Source of the DNA: Streptomyces sp. HB132
GTDB lineage: Bacteria > Actinomycetota > Actinomycetes > Streptomycetales > Streptomycetaceae
Assembly (NCBI RefSeq): GCF_016909575.1
Contig: NZ_JAFBGA010000003.1
Coordinates: 434,001-498,000 of the forward strand
Direction: 5' to 3'
DNA: 64,000 nucleotides
Shown here: positions 34,160-42,676 of the stretch, piece after piece
Layout of the letters: each line of letters starts with the position of its first letter
How positions within the stretch are numbered: position 1 is the first letter of the stretch
Notes under the pieces: generated by a model
Told to the model about the DNA's origin: nothing
The model's database searches: none
What the model saw: only the letters and a program-made list of their open reading frames with translations
Made by a program: the position numbers and the translations under genes

Positions 34160-35206
34160 TCAGGCGCCCCGTACCGCCGCGGTGGACCCCCGTACCACCA
34201 GCTCCGGCTGGAACACGTACTCCGTGCGCTGCACGGGGCTTCCGGCGATCTCCTCCAGGAGGGCGCCCACCGCCGCCGCCGCCATCGCCTGTACCGGCTG
34301 GCGCACGGTGGTCAGGGGCGGGTCGGTGAAGGCGATCAGCTGCGAGTCGTCGAAGCCGACTACGGAGACGTCACGCGGGACGTCGAAGCCCCTCCCCCGG
34401 GCCGCCCGGACCACGCCGAGCGCCATCAGGTCGCTGCCGCAGACGATGCCGGTGCAGCCCTGGTCGAGCAGGGCGCCTGCCGCGACCTGACCGCCCTCGA
34501 CACTGAACAGCGTGGAGCAGACCAGGAGTTCGGCCTCGTCACGGTCCATGTCGAGCAGCGAGACGGCAGCGTCGACGAAGCCGTCGCGCTTGCGTCGGGA
34601 GGGCACGTAGCGCTGCGGTCCGATGGCCAGACCGATACGCCGGTGCCCGAGTTCGGCGAGGTGGCTGACGGCCATGCGTACGGCGGCCTGGTCGTCGGGC
34701 GAGACGAACGGGGCGCTGATGCGTTCGTTGTAACCGTTGATCAGGACGAACGGCACGCCGCGTTCGGTGAGCGCGGCGTAGCGTGCCGGGTCGGCCGAGG
34801 TGTCGGCGTGCAGCCCGGACAGGAACACGATGCCGCCGACGCCGCGCTCCACGAGCTGTTCGACCAGCTCGTCCTCGGTGGCGCCGCCGGGGAGCTGGGT
34901 GCAGAGCACGGGGGTGTATCCGTGACCCGCGAGCACCTGTTCCACGGACTGCGCGAACGCCGGGAAGATCGGGTTGACGAGTTCGGGTGTCACCAGTCCG
35001 ATCAGTCCGGCGCTGCGCTGCCGCAGTCGTACGGGGCGTTCGTAGCCGAGGATGTCGAGCGCCGCGAGCACCCGCTGGCGCGTGGTGTCCGCGACGCCCG
35101 GCTTCCCGTTGAGCACCCGGCTGACGGTGGCCTCGCTGACCGCGGCCTGACCGGCGATGTCGGAGAGCCGCAGCGCCGGTCCGGTCCTGGGTGCGGGGAC
35201 GGTCAC
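34160..35206 (-). CDS. LacI-family regulator, paralog of MalR
   Basis: 348 residues. The N-terminal LacI helix-turn-helix is LRLSDIAGQAAVSEATVSRV and the hinge GYERPVRLRQRSAGLIGL. The periplasmic-binding-like core contains SGLHADTSAD, GLAIGPQRYVP and FTDPPLTTVRQPV. Stretch for stretch it is closely similar to the MalR protein at 40538, so the two are duplicates. The GTG start overlaps the aglA stop as GTGA, so it is the last gene of the mal-agl operon. It probably senses a maltodextrin-type sugar and recognises operators like those of MalR (inference). Confidence 0.92.
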   Translation of the reverse strand: MTVPAPRTGPALRLSDIAGQAAVSEATVSRVLNGKPGVADTTRQRVLAALDILGYERPVRLRQRSAGLIGLVTPELVNPIFPAFAQSVEQVLAGHGYTPVLCTQLPGGATEDELVEQLVERGVGGIVFLSGLHADTSADPARYAALTERGVPFVLINGYNERISAPFVSPDDQAAVRMAVSHLAELGHRRIGLAIGPQRYVPSRRKRDGFVDAAVSLLDMDRDEAELLVCSTLFSVEGGQVAAGALLDQGCTGIVCGSDLMALGVVRAARGRGFDVPRDVSVVGFDDSQLIAFTDPPLTTVRQPVQAMAAAAVGALLEEIAGSPVQRTEYVFQPELVVRGSTAAVRGA

Positions 35207-36879
35207 ACCGTCCACCACACCGTGGTGTCGGCGGGCAGCTCGACGGTGGTGCCGTCGACGGCGACCGGGCCGCTGGCGAGCAGCAGGGTGCCGGGGGCGG
35301 CGATCCGCACCGGCACACTGGTGGTGTTGACGGTGCAGACGAAGCCGGGGCGGCCGAGCGCGAGCACGCCCTCGGGGGCGTCCAGCCACTCGACGTCCGT
35401 GCCGGCGCCGAGACCCGGGTGCTCGCGGCGGGCGGCGATCGCGGCGCGGTACAGCTCCAGGGTGGAGCCCTCCACACCGGTCTGAGCCTCGACGGAGAGC
35501 TCGCCCCAGGTGTCGGGCTGCGGCAGCCAGCTGCCGCCGCTGCCGAAGCCGTACGAGCTGCCCTCGCGGGTCCACGGAATCGGCACCCGGCAGCCGTCGC
35601 GGAAGCCGTCCTGGCCCTCGGCGCGGAAGAACGACGGGTCCTGGCGCGCCTCGTCGGGCAGGTCGGTGACGTCCGGCAGGCCGAGCTCCTCACCCTGGTA
35701 GACGTAGGCGGAGCCGGGCAGGGCCAGCATCAGCAGGGTGGCCGCGCGTGCCCGGCGCAGACCGAGCTCGCGGTCTCCGGGGGTACGGATCTGGGTGCCC
35801 AGGCCCGGCGGGTTGGCGAAGCGGGTGGCGTGCCGGGTGACGTCGTGGTTGGAGAGCACCCAGGTGGTGGGGGCGCCCACCGGACGCATCGCGTCGAGCG
35901 AGGAGTCGATGACGGCACGCAGCTCGGCGGCGTTCCAGGCGGTCGTGAGGTACTGGAAGTTGAAGGCCTGGTGCATCTCGTCCGGGCGCACGTAGTTGGC
36001 CGTGCGCTCGACGGTGGGGGTCCACGCCTCGGCGACGAGGACGCGGTCGCCGGAGTACTCGTCGAGGACGGTGCGCCAGCTCCGGTAGATCTCGTGCACA
36101 CCGTCCTGGTCGAAGAAGGGCATGACGTCGTTGCCCAGCAGCTTCAGCTGGTCGTGCGATCCGAGATCCGGCAGTCCCTCAGCCTTGACGAGGCCGTGGG
36201 CGACGTCGACGCGGAAGCCGTCGACGCCCATGTCGAGCCAGAAGCGCAGGATGGAACGGAACTCGTCGGCGACGGCCGGGTGCTCCCAGTTGAAGTCGGG
36301 CTGCTCGGGCGCGAAGAGGTGCAGGTACCACTCGCCGGGGGTGCCGTCCGGGTTCGTGGTCCGGGTCCAGGCGGGGCCTCCGAAGATGGACTCCCAGTCA
36401 TTGGGCGGGAGTTCGCCGTCGGAGCCCTTGCCGGGGCGGAAGTGGTAGCGCTCACGCAGGGCGGATCCGGGGCCCTCGGCGAGGGCGCGCTTGAACCACT
36501 CGTGCTGGTCGGAGGAGTGGTTGGGCACCAGGTCGACGATGACGCGCAGATCCAGGCCGTGGGCCTCGCGGATCAGCGCGTCGGCGTCGTGGAGCGTGCC
36601 GAACATCGGGTCGATCGCCCGGTAGTCGGCGACGTCGTAGCCCGCGTCGGCCTGCGGCGAGGCGTAGTAGGGGCTGAGCCACACGGCGTCCACACCGAGG
36701 TCCCTCAGGTACGGGAGCCGCGCGGTGACACCCGCGAGGTCCCCCATGCCGTCGCCGTTGCCGTCGGCGAAGCTGCGTGGGTACACCTGGTAGATCACCG
36801 CGTCCTGCCACCAGCCGGTGCGGTGGCCCGGGGCGTCGTCGGACGTGCCGGTGGAGGGGGCAGCGAGGTGCTGGGTCAT
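35203..36879 (-). CDS. aglA: alpha-glucosidase (GH13) of the maltose operon
   Basis: Cytoplasmic 558-residue GH13 enzyme that hydrolyses maltose and short maltodextrins to glucose. Catalytic residues are Asp225 in DGFRVDVAHGL, Glu284 in VLVAEAWTP, and Asp346 in VLSNHDVTRH. The start of the barrel reads WWQDAVIYQVYPRSFADGNGDG. There is no signal peptide, unlike the two amylases. ATG 36879 has AGGGA six bases upstream. It is followed by an overlapping LacI regulator and preceded by malG across a gap with a hairpin. Confidence 0.94.
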   Translation of the reverse strand: MTQHLAAPSTGTSDDAPGHRTGWWQDAVIYQVYPRSFADGNGDGMGDLAGVTARLPYLRDLGVDAVWLSPYYASPQADAGYDVADYRAIDPMFGTLHDADALIREAHGLDLRVIVDLVPNHSSDQHEWFKRALAEGPGSALRERYHFRPGKGSDGELPPNDWESIFGGPAWTRTTNPDGTPGEWYLHLFAPEQPDFNWEHPAVADEFRSILRFWLDMGVDGFRVDVAHGLVKAEGLPDLGSHDQLKLLGNDVMPFFDQDGVHEIYRSWRTVLDEYSGDRVLVAEAWTPTVERTANYVRPDEMHQAFNFQYLTTAWNAAELRAVIDSSLDAMRPVGAPTTWVLSNHDVTRHATRFANPPGLGTQIRTPGDRELGLRRARAATLLMLALPGSAYVYQGEELGLPDVTDLPDEARQDPSFFRAEGQDGFRDGCRVPIPWTREGSSYGFGSGGSWLPQPDTWGELSVEAQTGVEGSTLELYRAAIAARREHPGLGAGTDVEWLDAPEGVLALGRPGFVCTVNTTSVPVRIAAPGTLLLASGPVAVDGTTVELPADTTVWWTV

Positions 36880-36906
36880 GTCGTCCCTGGGGTGTCTGGG
36901 TGGGGA

Positions 36907-36941
36907 GCGGCGCCGGGACCGGGTCGGAGGGCCGGCGCCGC
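36907..36941 (-). terminator. intra-operon hairpin between malG and aglA
   Basis: Perfect 10-bp inverted repeat GCGGCGCCGG/CCGGCGCCGC with a 15-base loop in the ~100-base malG-aglA gap. It probably lowers, rather than stops, transcription into aglA, or protects the 3' end of the malEFG message. Confidence 0.55.
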
Positions 36942-36980
36942 CGTGACGGGCGCGGTGGTGCGGTCGTGCGGGACTGTGCG

Positions 36981-37871
36981 TCAGCCCTTGACGGCTCCGG
37001 CGGACATGCCGGTCACCAGGTGCTTCTGCGCGAAGAGGAAGACCAGTGCTGCGGGGATCGCGATGAGCACGGACGCCGCGGTCATCGGGCCCCACTGGGC
37101 TCCGTACTGGTTGACGAACTTCTGCAGCCCGCCGGCCAGCGTGAGGTTCTCGTCACCCACCATGAAGGCGGAGGCGTAAGCCACTTCGCCCCAGGCGGTG
37201 ATGAAGGAGTAGAAGGCGGTGACGGCGAGACCGGGTTTGGCGAGCGGCAGGATCAGCCGCCAGAACGTGCCGAACGGTGTGAGTCCGTCGACCTGACCCG
37301 ACTCGTCGATCTCACGCGGGATCGTGTCGAAGAAGCCCTTCATCATCCAGGCGCAGAAGGGCACCGAGATGGTGAGGTAGGTGATGACGAGCCCGGCCGG
37401 CTGGTTGAGCAGGCCCATCGTCGACATGATGTTGTAGATCGGCACGATGAGGACGGCCACCGGGAACATCTGGGTGACCAGCAGCGTCCACATCAGCCCG
37501 CGCTTGCCGGGGAAGCGGAAGCGGCTGACGGCGTAACCGGTGGTGGCGGAGACGAAGACGCCGATGACGGTCGAGAGTCCCGCGACGATCACGGAGTTGC
37601 CGAACCAGCTCAGGAACTCGGTGTCCTTGATCAGGTTCGTGTAGTTCTCGAACGTCGTCTCTTTGAAGAAGTCCGTGGTCGACGCGAACTTCGCGGGCTT
37701 CAGCGAGGTCAGCAGGACCCACAGCACCGGGAAGACCGCGATCACCGACGTGATGATCAGGGTGAGGTGCAGGGCCAGGGACGCGGCCGGCGAGCGGTCG
37801 CCGCGCTTGCGGACCTTGCGGGCGCCGTGCTTGGCGGGGGTGGCGGCGGGGGTAGCCGTGACAGTGGTCAC
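36981..37871 (-). CDS. malG: maltose/maltodextrin ABC transporter permease MalG
   Basis: 296 residues, six membrane segments. The cytoplasmic EAA loop, which docks the ATPase, is IPREIDESGQVDGLTPFGTF near residue 192. The C-terminus KHLVTGMSAGAVKG is typical of MalG. The GTG start overlaps the malF stop as GTGA. The ATPase subunit is not in the window; in Streptomyces a shared MsiK-type ATPase usually serves such importers. Confidence 0.95.
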   Translation of the reverse strand: MTTVTATPAATPAKHGARKVRKRGDRSPAASLALHLTLIITSVIAVFPVLWVLLTSLKPAKFASTTDFFKETTFENYTNLIKDTEFLSWFGNSVIVAGLSTVIGVFVSATTGYAVSRFRFPGKRGLMWTLLVTQMFPVAVLIVPIYNIMSTMGLLNQPAGLVITYLTISVPFCAWMMKGFFDTIPREIDESGQVDGLTPFGTFWRLILPLAKPGLAVTAFYSFITAWGEVAYASAFMVGDENLTLAGGLQKFVNQYGAQWGPMTAASVLIAIPAALVFLFAQKHLVTGMSAGAVKG

Positions 37872-38884
37872 CAGGTGTCTCCCTGTGAGCGGAGCACTCG
37901 CCGGTACACCATGGCGAAGAGCATCAGGAGTACGAGGATCAGGACGCCCCAGGTGGAGGACTGCGCGAAGTCGCGCGGGCTGATCTCGAAGGAGAATTTG
38001 TACGCCTGGGTGACCAGGATCTGGGTGGCCTCACCAGGTCCGCCGCGGGTCAGCAGGAAGATCACCGGGAACATGTTGAAGGTCCAGATGGTGGAGAGCA
38101 GCACCACCGTGGTGGACACCGGGCGCAGTCCGGGGAGCGTGACGTGGCGGAAGCGCTGCCAGGCGGTGGCGCCGTCCATCTCCGCGGCCTCGTACTGCTC
38201 CGAGGGGATGGACTGCAGTCCGCCGAGCAGGGCGACCATCATGAACGGCACGCCGAGCCAGACGTTGACGGCGATGACGGAGAACTTGGCCCAGGTGGGG
38301 TCGTTCAGCCAGGGTATGCCGTCGATCCCGGCCCCGCCGAGGATCTTGTTGAGCAGGCCGTTGTTCTCGTTGTAGAGGAAGCGCCAGGCGAAGACCGAGA
38401 CGAAGCCGGGGATCGCCCAGGGCAGGATCAGCGCCATGCGGTAGGCGGAGCGGCCGGCGATCCTGCGGTTGAGGATGTTGGCGAGCGCCATGCCCAGGCA
38501 GAAGGTGATGGTCACACAGGAGACCGTCCACACCAGCGTCCAGCCCAGCGTCCCGAGGAACTGGTTGCCGGTCAGGGCGTCGGCGTAGTTGTCCAGACCC
38601 ACGAACTCGTAGGTGGCGGGCATCTTGTTGACGCCGATGGACCGGGCGACGTTGCGCTCGTCGGCATCGGTCAGCGAGAGCCAGATGCCGCGGACCAGCG
38701 GGTAGCCGATGATCACGCCGATCACGAGCACGACCGGGGCGACCATGGTCCAGGCGTACCAGTGGACCGACAGGCCGCGCCGGAACCTGCTCGGCGGCGG
38801 GGGGGTACCAGTACCGCGGCTCCGGCCGCGGGCGACGTCGTCGCCCGCGGCCTTCGCCACCGACTGGCTGGTGTGGACAGCCAT
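37868..38884 (-). CDS. malF: maltose/maltodextrin ABC transporter permease MalF
   Basis: 338 residues. The N-terminal cytoplasmic tail (about 1-38) is Pro-rich, then six membrane segments follow, the first being WTMVAPVVLVIGVIIGYPLV. The EAA loop is IPSEQYEAAEMDGATAWQRF near residue 235. It forms the membrane channel with MalG. The start is 21 bases after the malE stop, so it is part of the malEFG operon. Confidence 0.95.
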   Translation of the reverse strand: MAVHTSQSVAKAAGDDVARGRSRGTGTPPPPSRFRRGLSVHWYAWTMVAPVVLVIGVIIGYPLVRGIWLSLTDADERNVARSIGVNKMPATYEFVGLDNYADALTGNQFLGTLGWTLVWTVSCVTITFCLGMALANILNRRIAGRSAYRMALILPWAIPGFVSVFAWRFLYNENNGLLNKILGGAGIDGIPWLNDPTWAKFSVIAVNVWLGVPFMMVALLGGLQSIPSEQYEAAEMDGATAWQRFRHVTLPGLRPVSTTVVLLSTIWTFNMFPVIFLLTRGGPGEATQILVTQAYKFSFEISPRDFAQSSTWGVLILVLLMLFAMVYRRVLRSQGDTW

Positions 38885-38905
38885 CAGTCGGCCTGCCTTC
38901 CTGGG

Positions 38906-40177
38906 TTACTTCCAGCCCTCGAGGAGCTTGCGGTAGGAGTCGCCGGTCGACTTGGCCGCCTTCTCCGGCGTGGTCTGGCCGGTGAGGACCTTGGTGTACT
39001 CGACGTTCAGCGGGGCGAAGAGGCTGCCGGTCTCCGGGATCCAGGGACGCTCGACCGAGGTCTCGACGACGGGCTTGAAGAACTGGACGATCTCGCTGTT
39101 CACGGCCTCCTTCTTGGAGTACGCGGAGGTGCGGGTCGGCAGCAGGTTCAGCTCACCGGCGGTCTGCGCCTGGGACTCGACCGACGTCATGTACTCGACG
39201 AAGGCGTAGGAGGCGTCGATGTTCTTGGAGCCCGCGTAGACGCCGAGGTTGTGGCCGCCCTGCGGGGCGCCCTGCGCGGAGGAGCCGGCCGGCACCGTGG
39301 AGATGCCCAGGTTCGCCTTGTCGGTGAACTCCTTGCCGGTGAGCGTGTCGGCCACGGCCCAGGGGCCGTTGATCATCATCGCGACGTCGCCGTTCTTGAA
39401 CGACTGCATCATGTTCTCCCAGCCGTCCGTGGCGTCGGTCTTGGCCGCCCCGGAGTCGACGAGGTCCTTCACGACGTCAAAGGCCTTGACGCCCTCGGCG
39501 CTGTCCACGGTGACGGTCTTCGAGTCGGCGTCGACCAGGTCGCCGCCCTCGCCGTAGAGGAAGGAGAGGAAGTAGTACGAGTCGTCGCCGCGCAGGTAGA
39601 GACCGGTCTTGCCGGTCTTGTCCTTGATCTTCTTGGCGATGCTCTTCAGATCGGCGATCGTCGCGGGCGGCTCGACACCGGCGTCCTTGAACATCTTCTT
39701 GTTGTAGAAGATGCCCATGGAGTCGATCACCTGCGGGACCGCGAAGGTCTTGCCCTCGTACTTGGTCGACGCGGCGGCCTGCTTGAGGAAGTCGTCCTGG
39801 TCCTTGAGCGCCGTGGTGCCGTCCAGCGGGGCCAGGTAGCCGAGGCTCGCGAACTCGGGGGTCCAGGCGACCTCGGAGCGGATGACGTCGGGGGCGCCGG
39901 AACCGGCCTGGGCCGCGTTCTTGAACTTGTTCTGCGCCTCACCGAACGGGACGTTGACGTACTTGACGTCGACCTTGGGGTGCTTCTTCTCGAAGCCCTC
40001 GGCGATCTTCTTGAAGACCTTGTCCTCGCTGCCGACGTTCGAGGTGTCCCACCAGGTCACCGTGCCGGAGAGCTCGCCCGAGCTCTTGCTGCCGCCGGAC
40101 TCGTCGTCGCTTCCGCAAGCGGTCGCCGCGAGCGCCAGGGTCGCGACCAGGGCGGTGGCCGTTATGCCACGTCGCAT
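38906..40177 (-). CDS. malE: maltose/maltodextrin-binding lipoprotein MalE
   Basis: Solute-binding protein of 423 residues. The lipoprotein signal is MRRGITATALVATLALAATAC, with Cys21 as the lipid-modified residue; the -3 position is Ala instead of the usual Leu, which is tolerated. The mature domain shows GTVTWWDTSNVG, NVPFGEAQNKF and MMINGPWAVAD, as in maltose-type binding proteins. GAAGGAG lies eight bases before the ATG. It is the first gene of malEFG-aglA-lacI. The upstream region holds several CTTGC/GCAAG dyads that should bind MalR. Confidence 0.95.
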   Translation of the reverse strand: MRRGITATALVATLALAATACGSDDESGGSKSSGELSGTVTWWDTSNVGSEDKVFKKIAEGFEKKHPKVDVKYVNVPFGEAQNKFKNAAQAGSGAPDVIRSEVAWTPEFASLGYLAPLDGTTALKDQDDFLKQAAASTKYEGKTFAVPQVIDSMGIFYNKKMFKDAGVEPPATIADLKSIAKKIKDKTGKTGLYLRGDDSYYFLSFLYGEGGDLVDADSKTVTVDSAEGVKAFDVVKDLVDSGAAKTDATDGWENMMQSFKNGDVAMMINGPWAVADTLTGKEFTDKANLGISTVPAGSSAQGAPQGGHNLGVYAGSKNIDASYAFVEYMTSVESQAQTAGELNLLPTRTSAYSKKEAVNSEIVQFFKPVVETSVERPWIPETGSLFAPLNVEYTKVLTGQTTPEKAAKSTGDSYRKLLEGWK

Positions 40178-40260
40178 CTGAACTCCTTCAACTGCCGTAC
40201 CGCTCCGTCGCGGCGCCGGGTCGACGTGAACGTAACAAGGATGAAAGACGACCGAAAGAC

Positions 40261-40281
40261 CTTGCGGAAGATTTCTGCAAG
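40261..40281. promoter_or_regulatory. MalR-type operator upstream of malE
   Basis: A 21-base dyad with CTTGC at the left end, GCAAG at the right end, and an inner GAA-n3-TTC; eight of ten symmetric pairs match. It is 84 bases upstream of the malE start, in the malE-malR divergent spacer. Confidence 0.7.
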
Positions 40282-40318
40282 CGCCGCTGATCGTTACATT
40301 GGCGTGTCCTCAAGGTTG

Positions 40319-40337
40319 CCGTCAAGCCTCTTGACGG
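40319..40337. promoter_or_regulatory. perfect 19-bp palindrome in the malE-malR spacer
   Basis: CCGTCAAGCCTCTTGACGG: 8-bp arms around a 3-base centre. It differs from the CTTGC/GCAAG sites by carrying GTCAAG/CTTGAC. It could be a second regulator's operator or a weaker variant site. Confidence 0.5.
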
Positions 40338-40419
40338 AAGCCCTCGCACCCTGCCCGCACCTGGCCAGGCCCTCCATGGCGGCGGTACGACGATCGGACC
40401 GCACCGGTCCGACAGCGTC

Positions 40420-40441
40420 CGCAAGGTCTTGCAAGATGTTG
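40420..40441. promoter_or_regulatory. overlapping MalR-type operators upstream of malR
   Basis: Three interlocked dyads within 22 bases: GCAAG-GT-CTTGC (40420-40431), CTTGCAAG (40427-40434) and GCAA-GATG-TTGC (40430-40441). The position, about 100 bases before malR, fits autoregulation. Confidence 0.65.
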
Positions 40442-40537
40442 CTGAGCGGCGGCGGCCGACCGGTCTCCGCGGGGGCGGACCGTCCGGATCCCGTGCACGG
40501 TGGGCAATCCGGTACGCGCCCGGTACAGTCCAGTGCC

Positions 40538-41575
40538 ATGACCGCACGGCTTGCCGATATCGCAACTCAGGCGGGGGTCAGCGAAGCTACGGTCAGCCGT
40601 GTACTGAACGGCAAGCCCGGTGTCGCAGCGGCCACCCGCGAATCCGTCCTCGCGGCGCTCGACGTCCTCGGCTACGAACGCCCCGTCCGGCTGCGCCGGC
40701 GCAGTGCGGGCCTCGTCGGCCTGATCACGCCCGAGCTGGAGAACCCGATCTTCCCCGCGCTGGCCCAGGTCATCGGCCAGGCGCTCACCCGGCAGGGCTA
40801 CACGCCCGTGCTGGCGACGCAGACGCCCGGCGGCTCCACCGAGGACGAGCTGACCGAGATGCTCGTCGACCGCGGGGTCTCGGGGATCATCTTCGTCTCG
40901 GGGCTGCACGCCGACACCTCCGCCGACATGCAGCGCTACGAGCAACTGCGTGCCCAGGGTGTTCCATTCGTCCTGGTCAACGGCTTCTCCCCCAAGGTGC
41001 AGGCCCCGTTCATCTCCCCCGACGACCGGGCGGCGATGCGGCTCGCGGTGACCCACCTGGTGGCACTGGGGCATCAGCGCATCGGACTGGCGGTCGGTCC
41101 CAAGCGTTTCGTCCCGGTGCTCCGCAAGATAGAGGGGTTCCACGCCACCATGCGGGAACAGCTGGGCCTCACCGCCGACGCGGTGGAGGAACTGGTCCAG
41201 CACTCCCTGTACACGCTGGAGGGTGGCCAGGCGGCCGCCTCGGCTCTGATGGAACGCGGCTGCACCGCGGTGGTGTGCGCGAGCGACATGATGGCGCTCG
41301 GCGCGATCCGGGCGGCCCGCAGGCTGTCGATGGAGGTGCCGCGCGACCTCTCGGTGGTGGGCTACGACGACTCGCCCCTCATAGCGTTCACCGATCCGCC
41401 GCTGACCACGATCCGGCAGCCGGTGACGGCGATGGGCCAGGCCGCGGTGCGCACGCTGCTGGAGGAGATCGGCGGCACGCCCGCTCCGCACAGCGAGTTC
41501 GTGTTCATGCCCGAGCTGGTCGTACGCGGTTCAACCGCCTCGGGCCCGTCCCCGGCGGCCCGGACGCCTCGGTGA
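40538..41575 (+). CDS. malR: LacI-family maltose repressor MalR
   Basis: 345 residues. The helix-turn-helix is RLADIATQAGVSEATVSRVL, the hinge GYERPVRLRRRSAG, and the sugar-binding core carries SGLHADTSADMQRY and SVVGYDDSPLIAFTDPPLTT. Length and sequence match the Streptomyces MalR type, which represses malEFG and amylase genes until maltodextrins or maltotriose enter. ATG 40538 gives the standard start (about five residues before the first helix); the far longer upstream frame is an artefact of GC bias. It diverges from malE. A close paralog closes the operon at 34160. Confidence 0.95.
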   Translation: MTARLADIATQAGVSEATVSRVLNGKPGVAAATRESVLAALDVLGYERPVRLRRRSAGLVGLITPELENPIFPALAQVIGQALTRQGYTPVLATQTPGGSTEDELTEMLVDRGVSGIIFVSGLHADTSADMQRYEQLRAQGVPFVLVNGFSPKVQAPFISPDDRAAMRLAVTHLVALGHQRIGLAVGPKRFVPVLRKIEGFHATMREQLGLTADAVEELVQHSLYTLEGGQAAASALMERGCTAVVCASDMMALGAIRAARRLSMEVPRDLSVVGYDDSPLIAFTDPPLTTIRQPVTAMGQAAVRTLLEEIGGTPAPHSEFVFMPELVVRGSTASGPSPAARTPR

Positions 41576-41651
41576 GCCACTGGACGTGCGACCCGAACCC
41601 GATCGGAGGATCATCGGGCAGAGGGGGACGTATCTGGCAGACTCTGCGCCT

Positions 41652-42647
41652 ATGGGTGAATCGCACGTGACCACGCAGGAAGACCGCACGGCGGCCACCC
41701 CGTCACCCGTCGCGGGCGGGACGGCGGTGTCCGGCTCGACGAGGGCGATCACCGTGTCACGCATGAGCACCCGTCTCTCGCTCCGCTCCCTGCGCTCCCC
41801 GCGCCGCCCGCGGCTGTGGTTCGAGATCCTGCTCATCGCGGTCAGTTACTGGCTCTACTCGCTGGTGCGCAACGCCGTTCCCGAGCAGAAGGCCGCGGCC
41901 CTGCGGAACGCCGACTGGATCTGGTCCCTCGAGCACACCATGGGCCTCGCCTTCGAGGAGGCGGTCAACCGGGCCGTCAATTCGGTGACATGGCTGATCG
42001 TGTCGATGAACTACTACTACGCGACACTGCACTTCATCGTGACCATCGGCGTGCTGATCTGGCTGTTCCGCCGTCATCCGGGCCGCTACGCGGCCGCCCG
42101 CCTGGCCCTCTTCGCCACCACGGCGGTGGCTCTGCTCGGTTATTACGTCTTCCCGCTGGCACCGCCCCGGCTGATGAACGGCAGCGGCTTCATCGACACG
42201 GTGTTGCTGCACCAGACGTGGGGCTCGATGGCCTCGGGCAACTTCAAGCACATGTCGAACCAGTACGCGGCGATGCCGTCCATGCACATCGGCTGGTCCC
42301 TGTGGTGCGGTCTGACCATCTGCGCCCTGGCCTCCGCCCCCTGGGCCCGGATCCTCGGCGCGCTGTACCCGGTGGCGACCCTGATCGTGATCGTGGCGAC
42401 GGCCAACCACTTCTGGCTGGACGCGGTGGGCGGGATGGCCTGCCTCGCCTTCGGGGTGTCGGTCTCCTACGCCTGGTACGGAGCGCTGCCGCACCGCCTG
42501 GCGAAGCGGGTCCAGCATCCCGGCGCGGGCCGCCCGCGCGTACTGCGCCTGCGCCGTACGACGGCACCGGAGCCGGGTGCAGAGCCCGGCGCGCCCGCGG
42601 GAGCCGTCGCACCGGACGTCCGGGAACCGAGCCCCCCGGGCCGCTGA
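41652..42647 (+). CDS. PAP2-superfamily membrane enzyme (inositolphosphotransferase-like)
   Basis: 331-residue membrane protein with about six helices. It has the PAP2/Aur1-type motifs MPSMHIGWSLW (first His) and ATANHFWLDAVGG (second His and Asp), the signature of the inositol-phosphorylceramide-synthase-like group. The likely reaction is transfer or hydrolysis of a phospho-headgroup on a lipid, with the active site facing outside. The ATG at 41652 has no ribosome binding site, so a leaderless message is possible. The last ~60 residues are Pro/Ala-rich and disordered. It shares a terminator with convergent glnE. Confidence 0.85.
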   Translation: MGESHVTTQEDRTAATPSPVAGGTAVSGSTRAITVSRMSTRLSLRSLRSPRRPRLWFEILLIAVSYWLYSLVRNAVPEQKAAALRNADWIWSLEHTMGLAFEEAVNRAVNSVTWLIVSMNYYYATLHFIVTIGVLIWLFRRHPGRYAAARLALFATTAVALLGYYVFPLAPPRLMNGSGFIDTVLLHQTWGSMASGNFKHMSNQYAAMPSMHIGWSLWCGLTICALASAPWARILGALYPVATLIVIVATANHFWLDAVGGMACLAFGVSVSYAWYGALPHRLAKRVQHPGAGRPRVLRLRRTTAPEPGAEPGAPAGAVAPDVREPSPPGR

Positions 42648-42676
42648 GACCGCCGGAGCACCCCCGCGGTCTCAGC
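42643..42676. terminator. bidirectional terminator spanning two stop codons
   Basis: Perfect 11-bp inverted repeat, 42643-42653 (containing TGAGACCGC) and 42666-42676, with a 12-base loop. Each arm includes the stop codon of one convergent gene (PAP2 and glnE), so a single hairpin serves both. Confidence 0.75.

Noticed and set aside
38144-40537. Long upstream extension of malR on the plus strand
   Set aside because: It is antisense to malF and malE; the LacI helix-turn-helix begins right after ATG 40538.
40705-41491. Minus-strand frame opposite malR
   Set aside because: Antisense shadow; the product is Arg/His/Gly-rich without motifs.
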